Part shown: piece after piece, positions 21,686-31,195 of the stretch | How positions within the stretch are numbered: the first letter of the stretch is position 1 | Layout: every line of letters starts with the position of its first letter | From: CAVVYV01 sp963752585 | Lineage (GTDB): Bacteria; Actinomycetota; Thermoleophilia; Solirubrobacterales; 70-9 | Direction: 5' to 3' | Assembly (NCBI GenBank): GCA_963752585.1 | Contig: CAVVYV010000007.1 | Location: forward strand, 186,001 to 250,000 | DNA length: 64,000 bases | Position numbers and translations under genes: made by a program | Notes under the pieces: model-generated | Databases searched by the model: none | What the model was told of the DNA's origin: nothing | Seen by the model: only the letters and a program-made list of their open reading frames with translations

Positions 21686-22318
21686 CTACGCATTCTTCGC
21701 CGCACCTGCCGGAGCCGTGACCGCCGCTCCCGGTCTCTGGTTCGGCGCCGGCGCCTGGTCCGAGATCGGTGGAATCGTCTCGGTCAGCAGCAACAGGTAC
21801 GCGAGCGAGCGGACCTGATACGCGAGCCCGACCGTGAGCGAGTTGTGAATGCCCCCCGAGGTGCGCCCGATGAAGACGATGTGGAACCACGCGACCACAG
21901 ATGCGAGCCACGCGATGTACGGGATCAGATAGAGCATGAAATAGACCGGAAATGCGAGGATCAGCCTGAAGCCGGTCTTCCATCGGTTGTAACGCTCCAG
22001 GGGCGGGTCCACCTCGAGCCGGATCGGGTAGGTGGGGTCCTGCTCGAAGCCGAACGAGGGCCAGCGGTCGGTCTGTAGGAAGAAGAAGGCGTTGGCGCGC
22101 GCCGAGAACCGGAAGACCCCGGCGTTGAAGTTGTAGAGGCCCACCGGGTGCCGGCCGGTGAAGACGATCGCGAACCAGGCGAGGAAGGCGACCACGTAGG
22201 CGGCGAGGAGGTAGATGCTGCCGACGATGTACCAGGGGATCGCCAGGATCAGCCGGAAGCCGGTGATCCAGCGGTTCTGCTGCTCGACGTAGTCCGCCTC
22301 ATATCTGACCGGGTACAT
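21686..22318 (-). CDS. DUF4389 membrane protein (copy A)
   Basis: 210 residues made of two DUF4389 halves: each has a Tyr-Pro-(I/V) strand-like start (MYPVRYEAD; YPIRLEVDPP), an RW-x-TGFR-LI segment, and a hydrophobic pair ending WFAIVFTGRHPVGLYNFN or WFHIVFIGRTSGGIHNS. About four membrane segments. GGAGG lies ahead of the ATG. It follows the similar copy B on the same strand, a tandem duplication. Function unknown. Confidence 0.8.
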   Translation of the reverse strand: MYPVRYEADYVEQQNRWITGFRLILAIPWYIVGSIYLLAAYVVAFLAWFAIVFTGRHPVGLYNFNAGVFRFSARANAFFFLQTDRWPSFGFEQDPTYPIRLEVDPPLERYNRWKTGFRLILAFPVYFMLYLIPYIAWLASVVAWFHIVFIGRTSGGIHNSLTVGLAYQVRSLAYLLLLTETIPPISDQAPAPNQRPGAAVTAPAGAAKNA

Positions 22319-22353
22319 GCGGTCCTCCCATTTACAGCTTCCGTGGACAAGGC

Positions 22354-22388
22354 GAGCCCGGGGCGACGAGACGCGCCACCCCGGGCTC
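22354..22388 (-). terminator. GC-rich hairpin between the two DUF4389 genes
   Basis: GAGCCCGGGG and CCCCGGGCTC form perfect 10-base arms with a 15-base loop, seven bases after the stop of copy B in its direction of transcription. There is no T-run. It may be a partial terminator or mRNA-stabilising stem that sets the ratio of the two copies. Confidence 0.45.
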
Positions 22389-22394
22389 GGGACT

Positions 22395-23021
22395 TCAGGT
22401 TCTGCGGCTCTCTGCTTCCTCGCTGATCTGGCCGGATGGCGCAGCGGCGCCCTCCTCGAGCGAGAACGGCGGCCAGTCCTCGGTCATCAGCAGGAAGTAG
22501 GCGGTCGCTCGGGCCAGGTAGGCCGAGGCGGAGCGCATCGGAGTGAACAGCCCCTCGGGGAGCCTGCCGGTGAACAGGATCGCGAACCAGCCGATGAAGT
22601 AGCAGACCCCGAGAATCAGCGACTGCACGATCGCCAGCAGATAGACGGGAATCCCGAAGATGATCCGCAGTCCCGTCTTCAAGCGGTCGTAGATGTCGAG
22701 CGCGGGGGGCACGCCAACCCGAATCGGGTATTGAGGAGCCTCCTCGCCGCCGAACGGCGGATACTCGTCGGTGAGCAGATAGGCGAAGCCGTTCGCCCGG
22801 GTCGACATCCGCAGGAACCCCGCGTTGAAGTTGTAGAGGCCCTCCGGGTAGCGGCCGGTGAAGACGATCGCGAACCAGGCGATGATTACCGCGACGTAGG
22901 CCGCGATGCCATACAGGCCCGCGACGATCAGCCAGGGAATGTCGAGGATTGGCCGGAAGAAGGTGGTGAGGCGATTGCGGCCCTCGAGGGCCGCGTCCGC
23001 CTCAAAGTTGACTGGGTACAT
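22395..23021 (-). CDS. DUF4389 membrane protein (copy B)
   Basis: 208 residues, the same two-half DUF4389 layout as copy A: MYPVNFEADAALEGRNR, WFAIVFTGRYPEGLYNFN, then YPIRVGVPPALDIYDRLKTG and WFAILFTGRLPEGLF. ATG 23021 is preceded by GGAGGA at five bases, and it aligns with the start of copy A, so the longer in-frame start eight codons upstream is rejected. Probably co-transcribed with copy A. Confidence 0.8.
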   Translation of the reverse strand: MYPVNFEADAALEGRNRLTTFFRPILDIPWLIVAGLYGIAAYVAVIIAWFAIVFTGRYPEGLYNFNAGFLRMSTRANGFAYLLTDEYPPFGGEEAPQYPIRVGVPPALDIYDRLKTGLRIIFGIPVYLLAIVQSLILGVCYFIGWFAILFTGRLPEGLFTPMRSASAYLARATAYFLLMTEDWPPFSLEEGAAAPSGQISEEAESRRT

Positions 23022-23181
23022 CGCTCCTCCAATGGTCGGGGGCACTGCCGGAGCGCCCGCCGGACTGGACCCCTCGGACGCGTTCGCACCCTATAGCGGC
23101 GGTCGGATCGAGTCCAGCGCCTCGCCCTAATACTCTGTTCCCGAAGCAAGCCCCGTCGCCACGCGGCGGGAGGGTGGATTG

Positions 23182-24378
23182 ATGACCGAGAGCACCAACC
23201 CCTACATCAAGCAGTACCTGATGTCCGCCGGCCCGACGCCGCTGCCTCCGGCGGTGAGCCAGGTGATGGCGGAGCCGATCCTCTATCACCGCGCCCCCGC
23301 CTTCATCGAGATCTACGCCCGGGCGCTGGAGAGGCTACGCCCGGTGTTCGGGACCGAGAACCAGGTGCTCGCCTTCGCCGCCTCGGGAAGCGGGGCGATG
23401 GAGTCGGCGGTGGCGAACCTGGTCGGCGCAGGCGAGCCGGTCGCGGTCGCCACCTGCGGCAAGTTCGGCGAGCGCTGGTTCGAGCTCTGCCAGGCCTACG
23501 GCGGCGAGATCGAGCATCTCGAGGTCGAGTGGGGGGAGGCGATCGCCCCAGAGGACCTCGACCGGGCGATCGCCGGGATGAAGCGGCCCCCGGCCGCGGT
23601 GTTCACGACCCACTCGGAGAGCTCGACGGGGGTGGTCAACGACGTCCGAGCCCTCGCCGCCGTCGCCCACGACCACGGCGCGGTGATCTGCGTAGACGCG
23701 ATCTCGGGGATCGGCGCCATCGAGCTTCCCCAGGATGAATGGGGGGTGGACGTGGTCGTCGCCGGGTCGCAGAAGGCGCTGATGTGCCCACCCGGCCTCG
23801 CCTTCGCCTCGGTGAACGAGCGGGCGATGTCGCTGGCCGCCGAGCACCCGGGCCGGCGCTACTACTTCGACTGGCAGCGAACCGCCTCGGGCCAGGCGGA
23901 GGATCCTCCGAACAGCCCCTTCACGCCCGCGGTGACGCTCTGGCGGGCGCTCGACGTCGCCCTCGAGCGGATCAACGAGGAGGGGCTCGAGCGGGTCTAT
24001 GAGCGCCACGCGATCCTCGCCCGCGCCGCCCGCGCCGGAATCGAGGCGATCGGCCTCGAGCGCTTCGGGCCCGACAACGACGGCGCCAACGTCCTCACCG
24101 CCGCGCGGCTGCCCGACTCGATCGACGGCGCCGCGGTGCCGAAGCTGATGCGCGATCGCTACGGGGTCACCGCCGCCGGCGGCCAGGGCCGCCTCAAGGG
24201 GAAGATCGTCCGAATCGCCCACTGCGGCTACTACGGGGCCTACGACATCGTGATCGCCCTCTCGGCGCTCGAGTCGGCGCTTCGGGACGCCGGCGCCGAG
24301 GTCGAGCCCGGGGCGGCGGCGGGGGCCGCCCAACGCGTCTTCGCCGAGGCCGGCCGCGCCCCGGAGCCGGTCGCCTAG
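23182..24378 (+). CDS. Class V PLP aminotransferase, probable phosphoserine aminotransferase analog
   Basis: 398 residues, serine-glyoxylate/alanine-glyoxylate aminotransferase type. MSAGPTPLPPAVSQVM, AASGSGAMESAVANLV and FTTHSESSTGVVNDV are family blocks; VVAGSQKALMCPPGL holds the PLP lysine. It sits 12 bases upstream of serA, and no canonical serC is visible. I infer that it transaminates 3-phosphohydroxypyruvate in serine synthesis, but glyoxylate or pyruvate as partner cannot be excluded. ATG 23182 is preceded by GGGAGGGTGG; a TTG one codon earlier is the alternative. Confidence 0.82.
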   Translation: MTESTNPYIKQYLMSAGPTPLPPAVSQVMAEPILYHRAPAFIEIYARALERLRPVFGTENQVLAFAASGSGAMESAVANLVGAGEPVAVATCGKFGERWFELCQAYGGEIEHLEVEWGEAIAPEDLDRAIAGMKRPPAAVFTTHSESSTGVVNDVRALAAVAHDHGAVICVDAISGIGAIELPQDEWGVDVVVAGSQKALMCPPGLAFASVNERAMSLAAEHPGRRYYFDWQRTASGQAEDPPNSPFTPAVTLWRALDVALERINEEGLERVYERHAILARAARAGIEAIGLERFGPDNDGANVLTAARLPDSIDGAAVPKLMRDRYGVTAAGGQGRLKGKIVRIAHCGYYGAYDIVIALSALESALRDAGAEVEPGAAAGAAQRVFAEAGRAPEPVA

Positions 24379-24390
24379 AGACGAGTCCGA

Positions 24391-25982
24391 ATGAACGAGC
24401 GGCCCACAGTCCTTGTCAAGGAGCGCATCGCCGACGCCGGTATCGAGCTGCTGCGGGACCAGTTCCAGGTCGAGCTGGGGCTCGAGTGGGATGGGGATGA
24501 GCTCCAGAGCCGGATCGGGGAATTCGACGCGATCCTGATCCGATCGGCGACCGACCTCGACTCGAGCCTGATCGAGAAAGCGGAGCGCTTGAAGGTGATC
24601 GGCCGCGCCGGAACCGGGGTCGACAACGTCGACGTCGAGGCGGCGACCAAGCGCGGGATCGTCGTCGCCAACGCCCCAGAGGCGAACGCGATCGCCGCCG
24701 CCGAGCACACGATGGCGCTGATGCTCGCCCTCTGCCGGAACATCCCCCAGGCCCACGCCTCGCTCGCCTCGGGCGAGTGGGAGCGCGCCCGCTTCAAAGG
24801 CACCGAGCTCTATGGGAAGACGCTCGGCGTCCTCGGCTTCGGCCGGATCGGGCAGCTGGTCGCTGAGCGCGCCCAGGGCTTCGACATGCGATTGGTCGCC
24901 TACGACAAGTTCGTCACCGCCGAGCGCTTTCGCGAGCTCGGGGTCGAGGGGGTTGACCCCGAGGAGCTCTACGCGCGCTCGGACTTCATCACCCTCCACC
25001 TCCCGAAGACCGCGGAGACGGTCGACTTCATCGACGCCGGGGCAATCGGCGAAGATGCGAGACGGGGTGCGGATCGTCAACTGCGCCCGGGGCGAGCTCG
25101 TCGACCTCGACGCCCTCGCGGACGGGCTGGATCAGGGCAAGGTCGCCGGGGCCGCCCTGGACGTCTTCCCGGAAGAGCCCTTCGGCGGCCATCCGATCCT
25201 CGAGCGCGACGACGTCGTCGTCACTCCCCACCTCGGCGCCTCGACCGCCGAGGCCCAGGACCGCGCGGGGGTGGTCACGGCCGAGCAGGTCACCGCCGCC
25301 CTCACCGGCGGCGTCGTCACCACCGCGGTCAACATCGCCGCGGTGCGCCCCGAGGCGATGGAGCGGCTGGCGCCCTTCGTGCCCCTCTGCGAGAAGCTCG
25401 GCGCCCTCGCCCAGGCGCTCGGCGACGGCGCCCCCGACCGGGTCGAGGTCGAGTTCCTCGGCCGCCTCGCCGACGAGGACACCCGGATCCTCGGGATCGC
25501 GGTGCTCGCGGGGATCCTTCGCGGCAACACCGAGGAGGCGGTCAACCTGGTGAACGCGCCCCACCTGGCGGAGGAGCGGGGGATCGAGCTGCTCGACACT
25601 CCGCGACGCGACCTCGCCCGACTTCACCGAGCTGATCGTCGTCCGGCTTCGCTCGGGCGAGGAGACGACCGAGGTCGCCGGGACCGGGGTCGGCCCCCGC
25701 AACATCCCCTACCTCGCCCGGGTCTGGGGCGAGGACTTCTACCTGCCCTTCGCCGAGCACCTGGCGATCTTCCGCTACACCGACCAGCCCGGGATGATCG
25801 GCCGCGTGGGGACGATCTTCGGCGAGGAGAGCGTCAACATCGTCTCGGCCGCCGTCGGCGCCGAGCCCGACAGCGACACCGCGGTAATGGCGCTGACCAC
25901 CGACGCCCCGGTCAACCAGTCGACGATCGACCGGATCCTCGAGCTCGAGGGCTTCTCGGTCGGCCGCGCGGTCTCCCTCTAG
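24391..25982 (+). CDS. serA: D-3-phosphoglycerate dehydrogenase (two frame breaks)
   Basis: About 529 residues after correction, the long form. First step of serine synthesis. IGRAGTGVDNVDVEAATKRGI, LGVLGFGRIGQLVAERA (NAD site), then MRDGVRIVNCARGELVD with the catalytic arginine, and HLGASTAEAQDR with the catalytic His. An intervening domain (TTAVNIAAVRPEAM...) and a C-terminal ACT domain (HLAIFRYTDQPGMIGRVGTIFGEE) follow. Breaks near 25050 (extra G in ATCGGCGAAG) and 25605 (extra C in ACTCCGCGAC) are both +1, and the protein continues perfectly across them. In operon with the aminotransferase upstream. Confidence 0.93.
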
Positions 25983-26110
25983 CTGGGCACGAGTGGCGGG
26001 CTCGCCTTCGACGGTGCTCGAAACTGAGGTTGATCCGGGGCTCGCAGCGGCTATAGGCTCGATGTGATGCGATCCGAGGCCGCATGCGCGTGCGGCGAAT
26101 GGAGGAAACG

Positions 26111-26761
26111 ATGCCGGTCCGCAAACGCCTCGCTCTCCTGGTTCCCACCGTTTTCCTGGCTATCCCGTTGGTACTGCCCGCGGGGGCTGCGGGAAAGATC
26201 GAGAACGTGACCCTCTCTATAGATAACGAGGTACGTGTAATGACCATCTCCGCGTCCTCTGGAAACGACGACATCACGATCCGGAGGGTTCGGGGCATCG
26301 CCGATCCGACCAAGTCATTCTTCGAGATCGAAGACCTGGGCGGTGTCGCCGTGGTTCCCCCCGGCTGCTTCCGTAGGGACGCCAATGCGATCCACTGTCC
26401 CGAGCAACTGGTCGAATTCATCGAGATCTTTGCCGGCGCAGGAAACGATCGGGTGACGAATGAGACCGAGGTGCCTGTCGATACCGACGGCAACCTCGGG
26501 GACGACGTCATTGACGGCGATGGCGACGACATATCGAGGGGCGGCCCCGGCAACGACAAGCTGATCGGCCAAGGCGGCGACGACAGGCTGCTTGGCGGCC
26601 CGGGCAAGGACACCCTGTTCGGGGGGCAGGGCAACGACCGGATGTTCGGCGGGGCCGGCGTGGATCGGTTCAGCGGTGGGCCGGGCCGGGACTTTGCCCG
26701 CGGCGGCGGGGGCAACGATCGCGGATCCGGCGGCCCCGGAGACGACAACTTCAGGGACTGA
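26111..26761 (+). CDS. Small secreted RTX-like calcium-binding protein
   Basis: 216 residues with a signal peptide (RKRLALLVPTVFLAIPLVLPAGAAG). The C-terminal half is a run of Gly-Asp nonapeptides (GGPGNDKLIGQGGDDRLLGGPG and on), the calcium-binding parallel beta-roll. It ends FARGGGGNDRGSGGPGDDNFRD (split here as FARGGGG and NDRGSGGPGDDNFRD), the same tail as the gene at 30410. The ATG at 26111 is chosen because GGAGGA lies four bases before it; an earlier ATG in frame lacks a site. No catalytic domain is visible. Confidence 0.78.
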   Translation: MPVRKRLALLVPTVFLAIPLVLPAGAAGKIENVTLSIDNEVRVMTISASSGNDDITIRRVRGIADPTKSFFEIEDLGGVAVVPPGCFRRDANAIHCPEQLVEFIEIFAGAGNDRVTNETEVPVDTDGNLGDDVIDGDGDDISRGGPGNDKLIGQGGDDRLLGGPGKDTLFGGQGNDRMFGGAGVDRFSGGPGRDFARGGGGNDRGSGGPGDDNFRD

Positions 26762-26819
26762 TCGAGGAGGCGACCGCCTCCCGCGGACTTAGCACGACCC
26801 GCGTGTAGGCTGGCTCGGG

Positions 26820-27851
26820 ATGAGGGCGGTCGTCCAGACCGGCACCGGCGGGCCCGAGGTGCTCCAGGTCCAGGAGCGGCCCGACCCGCCGGTCGGCCCG
26901 GGCGAGGTGCGGATCGCGGTGCGGGCGGCGGGGATCAACTTCGCCGACACCCTGGCGCGGGTGGGGCTCTACCCGGACGCGCCCAAGCCTCCCTGCGTGA
27001 TGGGCTACGAGGTCGCGGGCGAGATCGAGTCGGTGGGCGAGGGGGTCACCGATCACAAGGTCGGCGACCGGGTCGTCGCCGGCACCCGGTTCGGCGGGCA
27101 GGCCTCGATGGTCACCGTCCCGGAGGGACAGGTGCTGCCCCTGGCGGACCGGCTCAGCTTCGAGCAGGGCGCCGCGATCCCGGTCAACTACTCGACCGCC
27201 TACAGCGGCCTGGTGGTCATGGGCGGCCTCAAGGAGGGCGAGCGGGTCCTGATCCATGCCGCCGCGGGCGGCGTCGGCACCGCGGCGGTCCAGATCGCCC
27301 GGATGCTCGGCGCCGAGGTGTTCGGCACCTCCTCCGCCTCCAAGCACGACGCGATCCGCGAGCTCGGCGTCACCCACGCGATCGACTACCGAACCCAGGA
27401 CTTCGAGCGGGAGGTGGTGCGGATTACCGACGGGGAGGGGATCGACCTCGCCTTCGACGCCCAGGGCCCGAAGAGCTTCCGCAAGGACTATCGCCTGCTG
27501 CGGCCGGGCGGGCGCCTGATCATGTACGGGCTCGCCGAGGCCTCGACCGGCGAGGGACGGAGCATCCCGAAGCTGATCGAGAGCCTCGCCCGGATGCCGA
27601 CGGCGACCTTCCCATGGTGGAAGAGCCTCGGGATGATGAACGAGAACAAGGGCGTCTTCGGGCTCAACATGCTCGCCTGGTGGGACAAGGAGGGCAGCAT
27701 CGAGCGAATCACCGGACCTTTGGTCAGCCAGATCGAGGAGGGCGGGCTGGAGCCGATCGTCGCCGAGTCCTTCCCGTTCGATCGCGCCGGCGAGGCCCAC
27801 CGGTTCATCGCCGAGCGCCGCAACATCGGCAAGGTCGTCCTCGTCCCATGA
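26820..27851 (+). CDS. Zinc-independent MDR family oxidoreductase (quinone oxidoreductase type)
   Basis: 343 residues. GroES-like domain (GEVRIAVRAAGINFADTLARVG, VMGYEVAGEIESVGEGV) followed by a Rossmann domain with HAAAGGVGTAAVQIARML as the NADPH motif. The cysteine zinc ligands of alcohol dehydrogenases are missing. The insertion around WWKSLGMMNENKGVFGLNML is like the VAT-1 branch. Its natural substrate is unknown. TAGGCT lies eight bases before the ATG, a leaderless promoter. The next gene overlaps its stop. Confidence 0.85.
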   Translation: MRAVVQTGTGGPEVLQVQERPDPPVGPGEVRIAVRAAGINFADTLARVGLYPDAPKPPCVMGYEVAGEIESVGEGVTDHKVGDRVVAGTRFGGQASMVTVPEGQVLPLADRLSFEQGAAIPVNYSTAYSGLVVMGGLKEGERVLIHAAAGGVGTAAVQIARMLGAEVFGTSSASKHDAIRELGVTHAIDYRTQDFEREVVRITDGEGIDLAFDAQGPKSFRKDYRLLRPGGRLIMYGLAEASTGEGRSIPKLIESLARMPTATFPWWKSLGMMNENKGVFGLNMLAWWDKEGSIERITGPLVSQIEEGGLEPIVAESFPFDRAGEAHRFIAERRNIGKVVLVP

Positions 27852-28468
27852 TCCCCCTCGGCTTGGCGATGCTGGCGGTGGCGAGCGGCGGAGCGGGGGC
27901 GGCGGCCAGCACCAATGTCCTCACCCTGAACGCGCCGGACGTCAACAACCGGATCACCGCGTTCACGGCGCCGAACGGTCGCCTGACCCTGACCTCACCC
28001 GAGGGGTTCACCAACCCACCGCCGGCACCCAGCGGGGAGTGCATCCAGGACAGCCCGACCCAGGTGAGCTGCAACCCCGGCTACATCGGCGTCATCCTCG
28101 GCGGCCTCGGCGGCGGGGACGATTCCTTCGACGGAACCGGCCTGGTGGATGTCCGGACCGGCGACGTCGCCGGCGGGGTCCGCCGGCCGCTCAGCGGTGG
28201 CACCGGCAACGACCGGATCGTCGCGAGCGGCGGGCCGGACCTGCTCGACGGGGCCGCGGGCGTGGACGCCCTGATCGGCGGCGAGGGAGAGGACCTGCTC
28301 ACCGGCGCCGCGGGCCGTGACCGGCTCAGCGGCGGCGGCGCCCCCGACGTCCTCTACGGCGGCGCCGGCCGAGACAAGCTCAACGCCGGTGCCGCCAAGG
28401 ATGGCTGCAGCGGCGGTGGGGGCCGGGACGCGGCGAAGAGCTGCGAGTTCCTCAAGTCGATTCCGTAG
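27848..28468 (+). CDS. Small secreted RTX-like protein with C-terminal cysteine pair
   Basis: 206 residues. A signal peptide (IPLGLAMLAVASGGAGAAA) is followed by a short N-terminal domain with two cysteines (SGECIQDSPTQVSCNPG). Six to seven Gly-Asp turns then follow (GGTGNDRIVASGGPDLLDG onward). The tail DGCSGGGGRDAAKSCEF matches the tails of the carboxypeptidase and the CSLREA protein. The ATG overlaps the stop of the MDR gene (ATGA), so it is translationally coupled to an apparently unrelated cytosolic enzyme, which is odd. Confidence 0.75.
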   Translation: MIPLGLAMLAVASGGAGAAASTNVLTLNAPDVNNRITAFTAPNGRLTLTSPEGFTNPPPAPSGECIQDSPTQVSCNPGYIGVILGGLGGGDDSFDGTGLVDVRTGDVAGGVRRPLSGGTGNDRIVASGGPDLLDGAAGVDALIGGEGEDLLTGAAGRDRLSGGGAPDVLYGGAGRDKLNAGAAKDGCSGGGGRDAAKSCEFLKSIP

Positions 28469-28491
28469 GAGCGCCCGAATAGCATGGGCCC

Positions 28492-29276
28492 ATGAGCCCG
28501 TTACTGGCGACGATCGGCGATCTCTACCGGGAGGGGATCGTCGACACCGGCCGCGAGCCCCAGTTCCTCTTCTTCGTCGCCTTCCTGCTCACCTTCGGGT
28601 TCATCCGCACCAGCACCCACATGATCCGCGCCCAGGTGAGCTGGTGGCCGGGCAACGTGTCCGTCGGCGGGACCCACATCCACCATCTCGTCTGGGGGAT
28701 CCTGCTGCTGCTGATCTTCGGCTGGGTCGGCATGGCGGTGGCGCCGGCGTCGCCGTGGCGCGAGATCGCCGCGGTCCTCTTCGGGGTCGGGGCGGGGCTG
28801 ACCCTCGACGAGTTCGCGCTCTGGCTGAACCTCAAGGACGTCTACTGGGAGAAGGAGGGGCGGCGCTCGATCGACGCCGTGATCATCGCCGCGGCGTTCA
28901 CCGGCATCGTCCTGGTCGGCTTCCGCGGCTGGGTGGACGCGGCGGATTCGGTCGAGGCGGAGGTGTTCGCGCTGGTCGGCAGCTTGAGCGGGCTCGGGAT
29001 CGTCCTCGCGCTTGTCAACGCCGCGAAGGAGAAGTTCGGGATGGCGCTGCTCGGCATTCGTCGTCCCGCTCGTCCACGCCATCGGCGCCTTCCGCCTCGG
29101 CAAGCCGCACTCGGTCTGGGCGAAGCTCTTCTACAAGCACGGTCAGCTCCGAGCGATCCGAGGAGCGCTTCGCGGGTTCCCGGGGCAAGCCCTTCTGGAA
29201 GCGCGGGGGAGAGCTACTTGGCCGTCTTCGCGGACTTCGCTCTGCGCGCCCGGGAGGCTCTGGGCGGTCCGCTTAG
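28492..29276 (+). CDS. Conserved integral membrane protein, unknown function (frameshifted)
   Basis: About 260 residues with five or six hydrophobic segments. The pattern RTSTHMIRAQVSWWPGNVSVGGTHIHHLVWGI, with a HIHH cluster next to a membrane helix, looks like a possible metal or haem site. LTLDEFALWLNLKDVYW is another polar stretch. Breaks +1 near 29055 (continuing AFVVPLVHAIGAFRLGKPHSVWAKLFY) and near 29145 (continuing SEERFAGSRGKPFWKR). The 3' end as read overlaps the convergent transporter by about 60 bases, so the true stop is uncertain. TAGCAT lies six bases before the ATG. I recognise no named family. Confidence 0.65.
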
Positions 29277-30329
29277 AACCAACTCGTCGACCACCACCCC
29301 GAGCGAGGCCGCCGTCGGAATCGCCAGCAGCGCGCCGAGGACTCCGGCGAGGTTGGCGCCGACGATCACCGCGACGATCGCCACCGCGGGGTTCACCTTC
29401 AGCGCCCCGCCCTTGTACATCAGCGGCTGGATCACCCGGTCCTGGAGCTGCTGGTAGACGAGGAAGATCGCCAGCCAGACGACCGCGTCGCCGGGCCCGC
29501 CGTCGATCACGAGGACGACCGCGACCGCGAAGCCCCCGACCGTGAGCCCGATCAACGGGATCAGGTCGAGGAACCCCATCAGCACCGCCATCGGGACCGC
29601 CAGGTGGAACCCCTCGATCTCGAGGAAGAGCCAGGTGAGGACGCCGGCGGCGATCGCCAGCACCAGGTTGACGCTGACGTAGGCGCGGACGACCTCGGCC
29701 ACCCGGGTCCCGACGCGGCGGGCCCGCTCGCGCTGCGGCACCGGCAGCCGGACGGTCCCGCGCTGGAACATCCCCCGGCCGTCGAGCAGGAGGAAGAAGG
29801 TCAGGGTGAGCACCGTGATCGCCGCGATCAGGTGCTCGAGCAGGCTGACCGTGAGCTCACCGAGGTCGCCGGCCGCGGCGCTCAGCCGGGAGGGAAGGGT
29901 GCTCGCCTGCTCGCTCAGCTTCGCGGTGATGTCGTACTTGTCGTTCAGCTCCTGGAACTGCTGGTTGTCGTTCGCCCAGCGCTCGAAGTCGGAGACGTAG
30001 GTCGGCAGCTTCTTCGCCAGCCCCTCGATGTCGCGGACGATCGAGGGGAAGACGTGGAGGATCAGGAAGACGAGCGCGGCAAGGAAGACCAGATAGACGG
30101 CGAGGATCGCGACCACCCGGGGCAGCGAGCGCTCGCCGATCCGGATCCGCTGAAGCAGCCCCACCGCCGGGTCGAGGGCGAGGGCGAGGAAGATCGCGGT
30201 CGCCACCCATTGCAGCGTCGTCCGGGTGTGGAGGATGACGATCGCCAGGAGCAGCGCCAGGGCGGCGTAGAAGAGGGCGACCAGCACCACCTTCGCAACG
30301 GCACGGGCCTCGATCTGGTCCGAGCGCAT
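29214..30329 (-). CDS. AI-2E family transporter (PerM/YdiK type)
   Basis: 371 residues. Two N-terminal helices, an amphipathic periplasmic or cytosolic middle (FERWANDNQQFQELNDKYDITAKL), and a C-terminal bundle. PMAVLMGFLDLIPLIGLTVGG and LVYQQLQDRVIQPLMYKGGALKVNPAVAI are the family hallmarks. Substrates of most members are unknown, so an AI-2 role should not be assumed. Start ATG 30329 is seven bases after TAGCTT on this strand; a longer in-frame reading to 30575 adds only low-complexity arginine-rich sequence. Confidence 0.88.
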   Translation of the reverse strand: MRSDQIEARAVAKVVLVALFYAALALLLAIVILHTRTTLQWVATAIFLALALDPAVGLLQRIRIGERSLPRVVAILAVYLVFLAALVFLILHVFPSIVRDIEGLAKKLPTYVSDFERWANDNQQFQELNDKYDITAKLSEQASTLPSRLSAAAGDLGELTVSLLEHLIAAITVLTLTFFLLLDGRGMFQRGTVRLPVPQRERARRVGTRVAEVVRAYVSVNLVLAIAAGVLTWLFLEIEGFHLAVPMAVLMGFLDLIPLIGLTVGGFAVAVVLVIDGGPGDAVVWLAIFLVYQQLQDRVIQPLMYKGGALKVNPAVAIVAVIVGANLAGVLGALLAIPTAASLGVVVDELVLSGPPRASRARRAKSAKTAK

Positions 30330-30409
30330 CGCGCCCAAGCTAGTCGCCGGCCCGGACCAACTAATCGGGTTGCGTCCGCCCCCACGCCGGGTTAGGCTCG
30401 CTGGGTCCG

Positions 30410-31087
30410 ATGAGGCGGACCGGCAAGCAACTTCTCTGTGCGTTTGCGGTCGCAATCTTCGCCTGCGTGGCGCCCGCGAGCGCGTCCGCGGATCCTCAGG
30501 GCAGGGCGGCGCTCGAGGTCGATGACTTCTGGCAGACCAGATCAGGTACGCGGGCGAGTTCGCCGGCTTCCGCATCGCGGCGGCGGCGGGGGCAGGGCCG
30601 AACGACCAGCTCTCGATCGGCTACCAGGCGACCCCCAGCCCAGACATCGTGTTCGTCAGCCCCGGCGGGATCGCCACGCCGCCCTCACCCTGCATCGCCG
30701 CCAGCCTCACAATGGTCCGCTGCCCCGCCACCGGGCTCAGCGGCTCTGGACGTGGGCATGGGGCCGGGCAAAGACACCGTCGACACCGTGCGTTACGACA
30801 GCCCGACCCTCGCCGGGTTCTCGGCAGTCGATTCAGACTGGGCCCGGGAAGGATCGCTGGCTCGGCGGCCCGCTCGGCGAGACCTGGATCGGCGGCCCGG
30901 GCAGCGACTTCGCCCGGGGGCAGGGCGGCAACGACAGGTTCATCGGCGGCTCGGGCAACGAGATGATGTTCGGTGGCCCGGGGAATGACTTCTTCCGGGG
31001 CGGCCCGGGAAACGACTTCGCGCGCGGCGGCGGCGGCGATCGATCGCGGCAGCGGACGGCCCCGGCGACGACAACTTCCGGGACTGA
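30410..31087 (+). CDS. Small secreted RTX-like protein (multiple frame breaks)
   Basis: Signal peptide (GKQLLCAFAVAIFACVAPASASA), a short N-terminal domain (QIRYAGEFAGFRIAAAAG, SPGGIATPPSP), ALDVGMGPGKDTVDTVRYDS, and then Gly-Asp turns (GGPLGETWIGGPGSDFARGQ onward). The end reads GGPGDDNFRD as in the 26111 gene. At least four breaks are needed (about 30530, 30742, 30842, 31040-31060); the first looks like a one-base loss, the others like extra bases. This is the most damaged gene outside the intron, so real decay is possible. TAGGCT lies 11 bases before the ATG. Confidence 0.6.
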
Positions 31088-31135
31088 GCGGACCGGTCGC
31101 GGCGCGGCGTGCTGCGCTACTCTCCTGAAACTTCG

Positions 31136-31195
31136 ATGACGCACCGGCTCGACAGCCTGGCGCTTCTCCTTCTCCTCCCCCTTCGGGGGGAATAG
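31136..31195 (+). CDS. leuL: Leucine-rich leader peptide of leuA
   Basis: A 19-codon reading frame, MTHRLDSLALLLLLPLRGE, ending 69 bases before leuA. Eight of 19 codons are leucine, five of them consecutive (CTT CTC CTT CTC CTC), followed by Pro-Leu. This is the classical arrangement for ribosome-mediated attenuation: leucine shortage stalls the ribosome and changes RNA folding. TACTCT, a -10-like hexamer, ends 12 bases before the ATG, so the leader is probably translated from near the 5' end of the transcript. No other gene overlaps it. Confidence 0.8.
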   Translation: MTHRLDSLALLLLLPLRGE

